Shown: positions 24,693-33,817, numbered from the stretch's first letter. The stretch: 64,000 nt of DNA from Litchfieldia stipae (GCF_014837155.1 NZ_JACYHA010000002.1:1-64000); one strand, 5' to 3'. A program made the numbers and translations. The notes: a model not told the origin generated them from the letters alone.

Positions 24693-25454
24693 TTATTGTA
24701 AATCTGCTAGTATATCCAATTTACACTTTTGAATCGCATCGATAATTTCTTGACGGAATTCAGCTGTTAATCGATATTTTGGAACGCTTACACTGATAGC
24801 TCCATAGTTTCTCTCGTTTAACGTTAGGGAAGTACCTACACAGAACACATCATTTTCGTGCTCTGAGTTATCAAAAGCATATCCATGTTTGCGAATTTTT
24901 TGAATCTCATTAAAAAACGCCTCTTTTGTAGTTAATGTAGTGGCAGTATATTGAACAAGAGTCGTTTGGTCTAAATATTGTTCGATTTCTTGATCTGATT
25001 TTTCAGCTAATATCGCTTTACCCATAGCTGAACAATAAAGTGGAATGATTTTTCCTACTTGAGAATACAAGCTTACTGGATTTTTACTTTCCAATTTAGT
25101 CACATAAACAATATTTTTATCTTCTAATATCCCTAAATGGACTGTTTCTGATGTAATATTATTAAGTTTTTCTAGATGTGGTTTAACAATATCTTTAATA
25201 TCTAATTGGTTAATTGCTTTATTTGCATATTTGATAAGTGCTTGTCCAAGGGAGAACTTCTTAGAGTCACTGTCTTTATGGACATAGCCTATTAGTAGCA
25301 AGGTATCTAGAATTTTTAATGCAGTAGAATTTGTTAATTCTGTTTGTTTTGAAATACTATTTAAGCTCTGTGGTTCATTCGAGCTAGATAAAAAATCTAA
25401 TATCAATTTCGCTTTTAGAAGTACGGTTCCATAAGGTTGTTTTGGAGTAGTCAT
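24693..25454 (-). CDS. IclR-family transcriptional regulator (KdgR-like)
   Basis: A 253-residue protein. The N-terminal winged helix (residues 8-70) contains LILDFLSSS and SISKQTELTNSTALKILDTL. The C-terminal effector domain contains SETVHLGILEDKNIVYVTKL, plus GKIIPLYCSAMGKAILAEK and GYAFDNSEHENDVFCVG, all typical of IclR. It is divergent from the KdgA-KdgK-KduI-KduD genes, so it most likely represses them and is relieved by KDG or a related keto-acid. Candidate operator repeats lie at 25727-25768. Confidence 0.88.
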   Translation of the reverse strand: MTTPKQPYGTVLLKAKLILDFLSSSNEPQSLNSISKQTELTNSTALKILDTLLLIGYVHKDSDSKKFSLGQALIKYANKAINQLDIKDIVKPHLEKLNNITSETVHLGILEDKNIVYVTKLESKNPVSLYSQVGKIIPLYCSAMGKAILAEKSDQEIEQYLDQTTLVQYTATTLTTKEAFFNEIQKIRKHGYAFDNSEHENDVFCVGTSLTLNERNYGAISVSVPKYRLTAEFRQEIIDAIQKCKLDILADLQ

Positions 25455-25726
25455 GTATATATCCTTTCTTACATAGTTATATGAGCTTGATCGAAACTTC
25501 TCTTCATATCATAACCATTAAGTGAGAATGGCAAGTATATCAAGTAATTATAGTTACTTACAGATAAATATCAACCTCCAATGGTAAAAACAAAGCGTTT
25601 CAAAACAAAATAAAGATGAAATTGTGAATAATTAATGATATTCAAACACAAAAAAGATAAAAACAAAAGATTTTTCTTAATGAATGATTGAAATCTTATA
25701 GAATATTATATATAATAAATTTGTAG

Positions 25727-25768
25727 TTTCCAAATAATAAACTTGATTTCCAAATAAGAAATTTTGGA
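25727..25768 (+). promoter_or_regulatory. Repeated TTTCCAAATAA operator before kdgA
   Basis: TTTCCAAATAA occurs at 25727-25737 and again at 25747-25757, 20 bp apart. The second copy forms an inverted repeat with ATTTTGGA (25761-25768). A TATAAT-like -10 lies just upstream near 25709-25714, so a protein bound here would block transcription. The rest of the 338-bp divergent gap has a half-matching cre-like AAAGCGTTTCA near 25592 and nothing else. The IclR protein is the likely binder. Confidence 0.5.
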
Positions 25769-25792
25769 GAATCTCGTTGCTGGAGGACATAT

Positions 25793-26440
25793 ATGAAAAA
25801 ATTTAAGATTTTATCTCAAATATCAAATTGTGGAGTAGTTGCTGTTGTAAGAGCTGATTCTCAAGAAGAAGCGATCAAGATTTCTGATGCATGTGTTAAA
25901 GGTGGCATTATGGGGATTGAGATTACTTTTACCATTCAAGATGCTGATTTAGTTATTAAAGAACTAGCTAAACTCTATGCTGGGAATACAGAAGTCGTAG
26001 TTGGTGCAGGGACTGTGTTAGATGCAGCAACAGCACGTATTGCAATATTGGCAGGTGCTCAGTTTATCGTAAGCCCTTGCTTTGATGCAGACACTGCAAA
26101 ACTATGTAATTTATATCAAATTCCTTACATGCCTGGTTGTATGACAATTACTGAAATGAAACATGCATTAGAACACGGTGTTGATATCATAAAAATGTTC
26201 CCTGGAAACGCTTTTGGTCCTGATTTTGTTAAGGCTGTTAAAGCACCTCTTCCTCAAGTTAACTTAATGCCAACTGGTGGAGTTAGCTTAGACAATGTTG
26301 ATCAGTGGATTAAAAATGGTTGTGTAGCAGTAGGAGTTGGGGGTAATTTAGTGGCTCCAGCGAAAACTGGTGATTATGATCAGATTACTGAATATGCAAA
26401 ACAATATACAGCAAAAGTAAAAGAAGCGAGAGAGGCTTAA
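25793..26440 (+). CDS. kdgA: 2-dehydro-3-deoxy-6-phosphogluconate (KDPG) aldolase
   Basis: A 215-residue class I aldolase. The Schiff-base Lys lies in VDIIKMFPGN, the catalytic Glu in GIEITFT, and phosphate-binding glycines in MPTGGVSLDN and VGVGGNL. It cleaves KDPG to pyruvate and glyceraldehyde-3-phosphate, the last step of uronate breakdown. ATG 25793 is preceded by GGAGGA. It is followed after 4 bases by kdgK. Confidence 0.95.
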   Translation: MKKFKILSQISNCGVVAVVRADSQEEAIKISDACVKGGIMGIEITFTIQDADLVIKELAKLYAGNTEVVVGAGTVLDAATARIAILAGAQFIVSPCFDADTAKLCNLYQIPYMPGCMTITEMKHALEHGVDIIKMFPGNAFGPDFVKAVKAPLPQVNLMPTGGVSLDNVDQWIKNGCVAVGVGGNLVAPAKTGDYDQITEYAKQYTAKVKEAREA

Positions 26441-26444
26441 ATAT

Positions 26445-27458
26445 ATGAAAAAGATAGTGACTCTAGGAGAAATAATGCTTCGTTTATCCACTGGTGTTGG
26501 AGAGAGACTATCTCAAACAGGCTCCCTTTCAATGCATTATGGTGGGGCTGAGGCTAATGTTGGTGTTTCACTTTCTCAATTTGGTTTTGATGTCTACTTT
26601 GTTAGTAAGGTTCCAAATAATGCACTAGGTAAGGCGGTTGAACGTCATTTGCTTTCAAATGGAGTTCATACAGACTACTTAGTAAAAGGCGGAGAACGTC
26701 TTGGAACTTACTATTTAGAAACTGGAATTGGAGAAAGAAGTGCTCAGGTTACTTATGATCGAAAATATTCCAGTTTTTCAAACTTAACTGTAGATGAATT
26801 AGATTTAGAAGCGATCTTAAATGATGCTCAAGTCTTCCATATGTCAGGTATCACTCTTGCTTTATCACCTGGATTAAGGGAGTTAGCCTTACTAGCAATG
26901 AAGAAAGCAAAAGAGTTAGGTGTTAGGACTAGCTTTGATTTTAACTATCGAGCAAGTCTTTGGAGTCAAAAGGAAGCAGCTGAAGCCATGAAGCCTTTAC
27001 TACCTTATGCTGATATTTGTTTCTGTGGTGAATTAGACGCAATCTATCTACTTGGTATTCAGCAAGCTGATGAGTCGCTTTCAAAAACTGAAAAACTAGA
27101 ATACTACTATAAGGAAATACAGAAATTATATCCAAATATACAGGTGATGAGTTCTACATTTAGAACCGTACTTTCAGCTTCGAATAACAAACTACAAGGA
27201 AATCACTATGTGGCTGGTAAGTTGTATCAATCAAAGGAGCACCATATTAGTCAAATTGTAGATCGTGTCGGCGGAGGAGATGCATTTGCTTCAGGTGTGA
27301 TCTACGGATTAGTAGAGCAACTGGCACCTGACCAAGTCATTTCATTTGCAACAGCTGCTTCAGCATTGAAGCACACTGTACATGGAGATGCTAATGCATT
27401 TTCAGCAGAGGAAGTATTCAAATTTGCAGGAACAAACCCTGGTGAAATCTTAAGATAA
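26445..27458 (+). CDS. kdgK: 2-dehydro-3-deoxygluconokinase (KdgK), PfkB family
   Basis: A 337-residue ribokinase-fold sugar kinase. Visible features are the N-terminal GEIMLRLSTG, the substrate-lid segment MHYGGAEANVGVSL, and the C-terminal PfkB motif GGGDAFASGVIYGL with the catalytic Asp. It phosphorylates KDG to KDPG, which KdgA then cleaves. The 4-bp gap from kdgA shows a shared transcript. Confidence 0.93.
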   Translation: MKKIVTLGEIMLRLSTGVGERLSQTGSLSMHYGGAEANVGVSLSQFGFDVYFVSKVPNNALGKAVERHLLSNGVHTDYLVKGGERLGTYYLETGIGERSAQVTYDRKYSSFSNLTVDELDLEAILNDAQVFHMSGITLALSPGLRELALLAMKKAKELGVRTSFDFNYRASLWSQKEAAEAMKPLLPYADICFCGELDAIYLLGIQQADESLSKTEKLEYYYKEIQKLYPNIQVMSSTFRTVLSASNNKLQGNHYVAGKLYQSKEHHISQIVDRVGGGDAFASGVIYGLVEQLAPDQVISFATAASALKHTVHGDANAFSAEEVFKFAGTNPGEILR

Positions 27459-27474
27459 GGTAGTTGTTTTAGAT

Positions 27475-27590
27475 AAATAAATTTAGCAGCCTGAAACACG
27501 GAGGCTCACCGGTTACCCCGTAGGACGGGGAGTGTATTCAGGATGCGGTTTTTAAAGCAATAATTTATACGAATAAAGTTTAAGATAAAG
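27475..27590. repeat. Decayed copy of the GC-core MITE inside the kdg/kdu operon
   Basis: The segment AGCCTGAAACACGGAGGCTC, then ACCGGTTACCCCGTAGGACG and AGTGTATTCAGGATGCGG, matches the GC-rich cores of the copies at 29440 and 39994. The right flank AAAGCAATAATTTATACGAA corresponds to their AAGCAACAATTATACGAA. Terminal repeats are lost. It fills the kdgK-kduI gap. Confidence 0.65.
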
Positions 27591-27627
27591 ACTTTTTTAA
27601 AATTAATAGAGAAGGAGAATGATAGAT

Positions 27628-28461
27628 ATGTTAGAAACTCGTTATGCAACTTACCCAGGAGATGTAAAAAAATATACAACCGATGAATTAAGAGAGCACT
27701 TCTTAGTAGAAAAGCTTTTTGATCCTGGCCAAGTACTATTAACTTATACTCACAATGATCGCATGATCTTTGGTGGTGTTACACCAGCAGAAGAGGAGTT
27801 AACAATTAAGCTTGATAAAGAGCTTGGAGTAGACTATTTCTTAGAGCGTCGTGAAATGGGGATTATCAATATCGGTGGTGATGGCGTAGTAGTACTTGAT
27901 GGTGTTGAGTACGAGATGCAATTACGTGATGGTTTATATGTAAGTAGAGGAACGAAGGAAGTATTATTCCGTTCTAAGGATGCAAATGCACCAGCTAAAT
28001 TTTACATTAATTCAACACCAGCACATCACACTTATCCAACAGTTAAGATTGATATTAACAAAATTGTACCATTAGAGGCTGGATCATCAGAAACATTGAA
28101 TGATCGCAAAATCTATCAATATATTCATCCGAATGTGTGTGAAAGCTGTCAGCTTCAAATGGGATTAACAATGCTTTCACCTGGTAGTGTGTGGAATACA
28201 ATGCCTTGTCATACTCATGAGAGACGTATGGAAGTGTACTTGTATTTCAACATGGAGCCAGAAACAAGAGTATTCCATTTCATGGGCAAACCAGAAGAAA
28301 CAAGACACTTAGTGATGTCAAATGAACAAGCTGCTATTTCACCAAGCTGGTCAATCCACACGGGTACTGCTACAAGTAACTATACATTCATTTGGGGTAT
28401 GTGTGGAGAGAACATTACCTATACCGATATGGATATGGTGAAAATGGAAGAATTACGTTAA
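27628..28461 (+). CDS. kduI: 5-dehydro-4-deoxy-D-glucuronate isomerase (KduI)
   Basis: A 277-residue double-cupin enzyme. The metal-binding box is visible as NTMPCHTHERRMEVYLYF with two His and a Glu; a further His lies in SPSWSIHTG. It isomerises DKI (5-keto-4-deoxyuronate) to DKII in pectin/uronate breakdown. ATG 27628 lies 10 bases from AAGGAG; an ATG at 27619 is too close. It is followed by kduD. Confidence 0.96.
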   Translation: MLETRYATYPGDVKKYTTDELREHFLVEKLFDPGQVLLTYTHNDRMIFGGVTPAEEELTIKLDKELGVDYFLERREMGIINIGGDGVVVLDGVEYEMQLRDGLYVSRGTKEVLFRSKDANAPAKFYINSTPAHHTYPTVKIDINKIVPLEAGSSETLNDRKIYQYIHPNVCESCQLQMGLTMLSPGSVWNTMPCHTHERRMEVYLYFNMEPETRVFHFMGKPEETRHLVMSNEQAAISPSWSIHTGTATSNYTFIWGMCGENITYTDMDMVKMEELR

Positions 28462-28504
28462 TACACAAATTTAATTAGACAACACAATACTGGAGGAAAT
28501 AACA

Positions 28505-29287
28505 ATGACAAACCAATTACAAGATTTTTCACTAGATTTCTTTAACTTAGAAGGTAAGACAGCAATCGTAACTGGTGGTAATACTGGTTTAGGACAAGGT
28601 TATGTAGTTGCACTTGCAAAAGCTGGGGCAGACCTTTTTGTTGTAACATATGATACGAACTGGGATGAAACTAGAGAATTAGTAGAAAAAGAAGGACGTA
28701 GAATTGAGTTCTTCCAAGCTGATTTAACAAAGACTGAAACAATTAGTGATGTTGTTGCAGCATGTGTAGAAGCTTTTGGGAAAATTGATATTCTTGTAAA
28801 CAATGCAGGTACAATTCGTCGTAATCCATTACTGGAGTACAAGCAAGAGGATTGGAATGCAGTAATGGCAATCAACTTAGACTCTGTATACTTCTTAAGC
28901 CAAGAGGTTGCAAAGGTTATGGTTGAGCAAAAGAGTGGAAAGATCATCAATATCGCTTCAATGCTTGCTTTCCAAGGTGGAAAATTTGTTCCTCCTTATA
29001 CTGCTAGTAAGCATGCGGTGGCTGGTATTACTAAAGCATTTGCTAATGAATTAGCAGAGCATAACGTTCAAATTAATGCGATTGCACCAGGTTATGTGGC
29101 AACTGCAAATACAGCACCAATTCGTGCGGATGAAAAGCGTAATGCTGAAATCTTATCTCGTATTCCAGCAAATCGTTGGGCGAATCCTTCTGACTTAATG
29201 GGAACAGTTGTATTCTTATCAAGTAGAGCTTCAGATTATGTAAACGGACATATCTTAGCAATCGATGGTGGTTGGTTAGCTAGATAA
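28505..29287 (+). CDS. kduD: 2-deoxy-D-gluconate 3-dehydrogenase (KduD), SDR family
   Basis: A 260-residue short-chain dehydrogenase. The Rossmann motif TGGNTGLGQG, NNAGTIRR, catalytic Ser in INIASM, and YTASKHA with catalytic Tyr and Lys are all visible. It reduces the KduI product to KDG, feeding KdgK. It starts at ATG 28505 after TGGAGG and ends at a strong terminator. Confidence 0.95.
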   Translation: MTNQLQDFSLDFFNLEGKTAIVTGGNTGLGQGYVVALAKAGADLFVVTYDTNWDETRELVEKEGRRIEFFQADLTKTETISDVVAACVEAFGKIDILVNNAGTIRRNPLLEYKQEDWNAVMAINLDSVYFLSQEVAKVMVEQKSGKIINIASMLAFQGGKFVPPYTASKHAVAGITKAFANELAEHNVQINAIAPGYVATANTAPIRADEKRNAEILSRIPANRWANPSDLMGTVVFLSSRASDYVNGHILAIDGGWLAR

Positions 29288-29319
29288 TTAGTTAATTATA
29301 ACTTTCTAGAAATGTACAA

Positions 29320-29356
29320 ATGCCGCATCACCTTGAACAGTGGTGCGGCTATTTTT
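29320..29356 (+). terminator. Terminator after kduD
   Basis: GCCGCATCAC pairs with GTGGTGCGGC (one G-U), then TATTTTTT. Confidence 0.85.
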
Positions 29357-29439
29357 TATCATTGCTTTCGTTCTATATGATGGAAAGCAATAGGAAGATT
29401 TTTGAAAGTGTTTTATAATAGAATTTAATTATATTTTAA

Positions 29440-29636
29440 GGCTTTTTTCTTAAAGTTTGTTGCTCTAAGAATAGAAATTAGTTTCTAGCAGACTGAATAC
29501 ACGGAGACTCCCGTGGGATGCGTGGCCAAAGTGAGACCCCGCAGGAGTGTAAGCGACGAGGAGGCTCACCAGTCACCCCACAGGACGCGGAGTGTCAGGC
29601 TGAGGTGTGAATAGCAACAATCAGTATGAAACAGTC
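29440..29636. repeat. Long copy of the GC-core MITE
   Basis: A 197-bp copy. The left end is GGCTTTTTTCTTAAAGTTTG, the core has GACTGAATACACGGAGACTC followed by CCGTGGGATGCGTGGCC, and the right end is GCAACAATCAGTATGAAACA plus GTC. It carries an extra segment (GAGACCCCGCAGGAGTG...GGAGGCTCACC) absent from the 39994 copy. Flanks TATTTTAA and TAATTAAA are only partly alike, so the duplication is aged. Confidence 0.65.
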
Positions 29637-29661
29637 TAATTAAAAAAAGGGTGGCGAGAAA

Positions 29662-30495
29662 ATGAATATCGGTATCAGAGGACATGACATTGAGAAACTA
29701 CCATTAGAAGAGCTTGTAGAAGTAATTGCAAATAAAGGCCTAAAAGGGGTTCAATTAGCTCTTGCAAAATCGTTCGATTTCAATACAGACAACGGAAGCC
29801 TAAGTCCAGGGATGGCTCACTATATAGGGAGTGCTTTTCGCGATAAAAATATTCAAATCGCAGTGTTAGGTTGTTATATCAATATGATTCATCCTGACAT
29901 GGATGAAAGAAGAAAAGCACTGGACCGTTTTAAAGAGCATGTAAGATATGCTAGAGACTTTGGTTGCAGCATCGTTGGGACAGAAACTGGTAATGTAAAT
30001 GCAGAAATTTCCTATACAGAAGAAAATTTCAAGGAAGAGCCTTTTTTAGAAGTGGTAGAAAGTGTTCGTGAGCTTGTTCAAGAAGCTGAGAAGTTTGGTG
30101 TGATTGTTGGAGTTGAAGCAGGGGTCAATCATCCGATTTATTCATCAAAGGTAATGAGACGTCTATTAGATACAATTGATTCTAATAATCTTCAAGTAAT
30201 TCTTGATCCAGTTAACCTATTAACCGCAGAAACGTATAAGAATCAAGATGAAATTATTCAAGAAGCATTTGAATTATTGGGGGATCGTCTAGCTATTCTT
30301 CACGCAAAGGACTTTATCATTGAAGATGGCAAATTAAAGTTTGCTCCAGTTGGAAAAGGCCTACTTAATTATGACCTAGTGATGAAATTATTAAAAGAGA
30401 AAAAGCCTTTTATCAATATTTTAATGGAAGATACACAGGAGCCATACATTGATGGCAGTATGGACTACCTAAAAGAGAAGTATGAGAGTAACTAA
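29662..30495 (+). CDS. Sugar phosphate isomerase/epimerase, TIM barrel
   Basis: A 277-residue protein of the xylose-isomerase-like/AP-endonuclease 2 superfamily. Metal-binding carboxylates are placed as expected: VGTETGN, VGVEAGVNHP, VILDPVNLL, LHAKDF and a C-terminal LMEDTQEP. It may isomerise or epimerise a sugar or sugar acid linked to the uronate pathway; the substrate is unknown. The start at ATG 29662 follows GGGTGG. It stands downstream of a MITE, apart from the kdu operon. Confidence 0.82.
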   Translation: MNIGIRGHDIEKLPLEELVEVIANKGLKGVQLALAKSFDFNTDNGSLSPGMAHYIGSAFRDKNIQIAVLGCYINMIHPDMDERRKALDRFKEHVRYARDFGCSIVGTETGNVNAEISYTEENFKEEPFLEVVESVRELVQEAEKFGVIVGVEAGVNHPIYSSKVMRRLLDTIDSNNLQVILDPVNLLTAETYKNQDEIIQEAFELLGDRLAILHAKDFIIEDGKLKFAPVGKGLLNYDLVMKLLKEKKPFINILMEDTQEPYIDGSMDYLKEKYESN

Positions 30496-30517
30496 CAATT
30501 AAAGTACAAATAAAACG

Positions 30518-30556
30518 AAAGTGACTTCAGCCTATTTGGAGTCACTTTTATTTTAT
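30518..30556 (+). terminator. Terminator after the isomerase gene
   Basis: AAAGTGACT pairs with AGTCACTTT and is followed by TATTTTATTT. Confidence 0.75.
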
Positions 30557-30641
30557 TTGTCAATTTATACTAGAAAATATGGTATAATTTAGTGGAATAA
30601 TTTGTGTTTTCGAAATAAAACACATGAAGGGACCTGTTTAA

Positions 30642-30947
30642 GTGACACCTTTTACAGAAAAAGTTATGGATATCATTAAAGGCATCCCTAAAGGGAAGGT
30701 CATGACATATGGGCAAATTGCGCAATTAGCTGGAAGCCCTAGAGCTGCACGTCAAGTTGTTCGCATCCTCCATTCAATGAGTAAAAAACATCGGTTACCA
30801 TGGCATCGTGTGATAAATGCAAAAGGACAGATTGCCTTACAAAATGAAGAACTTTTTAACGAGCAATGGGTATTCCTTGAAAACGAAGGCGTAGAAATAG
30901 GTGTTGGTGGAACCATTGATTTACAAAAATATCAATGGAGAGGATAA
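30642..30947 (+). CDS. Alkyltransferase-like (ATL) DNA repair protein
   Basis: A 101-residue protein with the DNA-binding fold of O6-alkylguanine transferases (YGQIAQLAGSPRAARQVVRI). The active-site PCHR is replaced by PWHR (PWHRVINAKG). Loss of the Cys means it cannot accept the alkyl group; ATL proteins instead bind O6-alkylguanine lesions and hand them to nucleotide excision repair. The start is GTG 30642. Confidence 0.9.
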   Translation: MTPFTEKVMDIIKGIPKGKVMTYGQIAQLAGSPRAARQVVRILHSMSKKHRLPWHRVINAKGQIALQNEELFNEQWVFLENEGVEIGVGGTIDLQKYQWRG

Positions 30948-31005
30948 TTAATTATTTTTTATTAGGAGAATACAGAGTTTATATCATAGTAAGGAGAATT
31001 AAAGG

Positions 31006-31722
31006 ATGACTTTATTAACAGTAGGAATTCATTCAGCGGGATACGAGAAGGAGAAACCGACAATAACAGATGTTCATTTCAATGTGAAAAAAGGAGAACT
31101 AATAGGGTTGATTGGTCCAAATGGTGCTGGTAAAAGTACGACCATAAAAACCATTTTAGGATTGCTAGAACACACTGAAGGTTCAGTCATCTTTGAAAAA
31201 CAATCCAATTATTCCTATATTCCTGAACGACCTATTTTTTATGATGAGTTAACATTGTGGGAACATCTTGATTTTGTCGCTGCAGTGGAGGGGCTATCTG
31301 ACAAAGAATTTAAGAATAAAGCTAGTGATTTACTTGAACAATACCAATTAGCTGAACATGCTCATAAATTTCCAACAAAATATTCTAAGGGAATGCAGCA
31401 AAAAGCAATGTTAATTTTAGCGATGATTGCAAATCCATCATTGTACATTATCGATGAGCCGTTTATGGGGTTAGATCCAAACGCAATGAAGCTTTTTCTT
31501 GATTCAATTGAGATAGAACGTGAACGTGGTGCTGGTATCTTGATGTCCACACATGTTCTAGATACGGCTGAAAAGATTTGTGATCGTTTAATCATCATTA
31601 ATAATGGGCATTTAATGGCATCGGGTACATTAGAGGAAATTAGAATTCAATGTAATCTTCCTACAGGATCACTCTATCAATGTTTTCATTTTATTGCTGA
31701 GGGTAATGGAAATGAAGAGTAG
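31006..31722 (+). CDS. ABC transporter ATP-binding protein, EcsA-like
   Basis: A 238-residue ATPase with Walker A GPNGAGKST, an unusually short Q-loop region, signature YSKGMQQKAM, Walker B LYIIDEPFMGLDP and the H-loop STHVLD. It is closest in feel to EcsA of bacilli, which with EcsB affects secretion and regulated proteolysis. It overlaps the next gene by 11 bases, showing translational coupling. Whether it is the main EcsA or a paralog cannot be told from this window. Confidence 0.88.
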   Translation: MTLLTVGIHSAGYEKEKPTITDVHFNVKKGELIGLIGPNGAGKSTTIKTILGLLEHTEGSVIFEKQSNYSYIPERPIFYDELTLWEHLDFVAAVEGLSDKEFKNKASDLLEQYQLAEHAHKFPTKYSKGMQQKAMLILAMIANPSLYIIDEPFMGLDPNAMKLFLDSIEIERERGAGILMSTHVLDTAEKICDRLIIINNGHLMASGTLEEIRIQCNLPTGSLYQCFHFIAEGNGNEE

Positions 31723-32893
31723 CAAACTGTTTAGTAATCGGTTACTCAAAGATTTGAAATTTCAATTTAGTGTATTTAAGACAATTGCTGATTGGACGAT
31801 ATGGCTGTATCTCATTATTCCATCAATCGTTATTTTTATTTTTATTTATCGCTCTTGGTGGTATGATATTCCATCATGGATTGAGGGGTTTCCGCTTTTT
31901 ACCTTGTTCTTTATTCTATATTTACTCTCTTGGAACGGTCATATTCGTACATATCTGGAAGAAGCAGACAAGGTTTTTTTGATCAAGAGATATGAATCTA
32001 TTTGGATGTTAAAAAAATGGGGGTATAGTTACTCTCTCATAAATCAGTCAATCAGGACTACAGCGATTATATTCATCTTACTCCCATTTTTGTTATACTA
32101 CTATTCTTTAGATTGGCATAGAATTATTTCTCTCCTACTTTTCTTTATTTCCTTAAAGGTATCCTTGATGCTTGTCAAATATTATTTAAGAAAAATTGAA
32201 TCAAGGTGGAAGAAAATAGGGGTAGGTATCTTAGTGTTTATGAGCTATAGTTGGTTCACACACTTTATCTACACAATGTTTGATAATGGGCTGTTACTAG
32301 TTGTTTATATTTCTGCTTGGACTCTCTTGTTTTTATCAATTTATCTGAGTTTAACAACTATAAGAAAAGTTAGTTCACTAGATTATGAGATTGAAATGGA
32401 GCAAGAAAGAAAAACAAGCATAATTAAAGCCATTTTTATGGCAGCACCAGAAATTGAGAAACCACATGTTTCAAAACGTACAAAGCCATTTCTGTTTCGA
32501 AAGTCTAAGCGTATCTTAAAAAAGCGGACACCAGCGAATGGGTTTATTGAAGTGTTTATAAAAATATTTATACGAAATTATTCTTATGTTAGTGGATATT
32601 TAGTATTAATCAATACTACGACAGCTGCTTTTGTCTTAATACCACCAATTTGGTTTAGAATCTTCCTTTTTTTAGTGTTTTTACTAATGATGAATTCTTG
32701 GCTAACATTGATTTGGGATAAAATATTTAACACTAACCCGCTTATGAAAAAGTATACTGAAAGTGATACCTATTTTTCAGCAAGGAAAAAGGCGGTAATG
32801 GGCATGTTTATTCTCGCAATAGTCTTGTTGTCTGTTTTCATTCTTGTTGGTATAACTCTTTCGACAAAGTGGGGAATTAGTTATGATTCTTGA
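31712..32893 (+). CDS. ABC transporter permease, EcsB-like
   Basis: About 393 residues with multiple hydrophobic segments (around residues 35-55, 60-80, 110-140, 175-210, 300-335 and 360-385). Arg/Lys-rich loops include RYESIWMLKKWGYSYSLI and KPFLFRKSKRILKKRTP, in the manner of EcsB. The start ATG 31712 lies 8 bases after GAGGG within the end of the ATPase gene. It would form the membrane part of the EcsA-like transporter; the cargo is unknown. Confidence 0.8.
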   Translation: MKSSKLFSNRLLKDLKFQFSVFKTIADWTIWLYLIIPSIVIFIFIYRSWWYDIPSWIEGFPLFTLFFILYLLSWNGHIRTYLEEADKVFLIKRYESIWMLKKWGYSYSLINQSIRTTAIIFILLPFLLYYYSLDWHRIISLLLFFISLKVSLMLVKYYLRKIESRWKKIGVGILVFMSYSWFTHFIYTMFDNGLLLVVYISAWTLLFLSIYLSLTTIRKVSSLDYEIEMEQERKTSIIKAIFMAAPEIEKPHVSKRTKPFLFRKSKRILKKRTPANGFIEVFIKIFIRNYSYVSGYLVLINTTTAAFVLIPPIWFRIFLFLVFLLMMNSWLTLIWDKIFNTNPLMKKYTESDTYFSARKKAVMGMFILAIVLLSVFILVGITLSTKWGISYDS

Positions 32894-32952
32894 TTTTAAA
32901 GTATGATGTCAGGCCAAATTATTTATTTTATGATAAAAAGGAGGTTTTATAG

Positions 32953-33516
32953 ATGAATCCACTTCTATTAGATTTTCATCATGAATTTCAAACGGAAAGA
33001 CTAATCATTCGACTTCCCAAGCCAGGTGACGGGAAAGTCGTATATGAAGCGATTAATGCTTCGATCAATGAGCTCAAGCTGTGGATGCCTTTTGCGCAAA
33101 AACAACAAAGTGAGGAGCAAGTTGAAATAAATATACGTGAAGCTCATCTACTATTTTTAAAGAGAGAAGATTTAAGATTATTAATCTTCCACAAAGAAAG
33201 CGGAGAATTTGTAGGTTCATCTGGATTACACCGAATTAACTGGGATTTACCGAAATTTGAAATAGGATATTGGATTGACAGCAGGCAGTGTGGCAAAGGG
33301 TATATGACAGAGGCAGTAGAAGGGATTACTAAATTTGCTTTAGAAGAGCTTTCAGCAAAAAGAGTTGAAATACGATGTGATGCGAAAAATTTGCGAAGTC
33401 GTGCTATACCAGAAAGACTTGGGTTTCAACTTGAAGGTATTTTACGTAAAGATGATCTGTCTGTAGATGGAACAGAAATAAGAGATACCTGTATTTATGC
33501 ATTAATTGCTAAATGA
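32953..33516 (+). CDS. GNAT N-acetyltransferase, RimJ/RimL type
   Basis: A 187-residue acetyltransferase with the N-terminal TERLIIRLPK typical of the RimJ/RimL/SpeG group, the acetyl-CoA loop in IDSRQCGKGYMTEAVEGI, and RCDAKNLRSRAIPERLGFQL. The usual NxxS is RSRA here, a small deviation. The target (ribosomal protein N-terminus or small amine) is not predictable. ATG 32953 follows GGAGG. Confidence 0.88.
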   Translation: MNPLLLDFHHEFQTERLIIRLPKPGDGKVVYEAINASINELKLWMPFAQKQQSEEQVEINIREAHLLFLKREDLRLLIFHKESGEFVGSSGLHRINWDLPKFEIGYWIDSRQCGKGYMTEAVEGITKFALEELSAKRVEIRCDAKNLRSRAIPERLGFQLEGILRKDDLSVDGTEIRDTCIYALIAK

Positions 33517-33535
33517 CAATTAGGGGGATGTACGG

Positions 33536-33817
33536 GTGGAATTAAAGACACAAACGTCTCATCAGATTGAAATTGTTACTAAAAAAGAAATAACTATTAG
33601 ATCTGTGTTAAATTTATTTGGTATTTTTGCTGTTTTGGTTCTTGTTTTATCAATTTTTACAATTCCTATCTCGATAAATAGTGCCGGTAATCTTCATTAT
33701 AATGAAGAAATACAAATGGAATCTAAAAAGATAAAGGAGTTCTTATTCTTTATTTTAAGTTCTGCCTTCGTTTATTATTTGTTAGTTAACATGTACTACA
33801 AACTTAAGCATTCCTAA
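33536..33817 (+). CDS. Hypothetical two-helix membrane protein
   Basis: A 93-residue protein with hydrophobic segments at about residues 24-46 and 70-87, starting at GTG 33536 after GGGGGATG. I do not recognise the family. It sits 19 bp after the acetyltransferase gene and is probably co-transcribed, ending at a terminator. Confidence 0.55.
   Translation: MELKTQTSHQIEIVTKKEITIRSVLNLFGIFAVLVLVLSIFTIPISINSAGNLHYNEEIQMESKKIKEFLFFILSSAFVYYLLVNMYYKLKHS

Noticed and set aside
29440-29636. GC-rich repeat cores considered as CRISPR repeats or structured non-coding RNA genes
   Set aside because: Copies are dispersed singly, with terminal inverted repeats and 8-bp target duplications, which identifies mobile elements rather than an array.
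30642-30947. Active O6-methylguanine-DNA methyltransferase
   Set aside because: The active-site Cys is replaced by Trp (PWHR), so it is an alkyltransferase-like binding protein.
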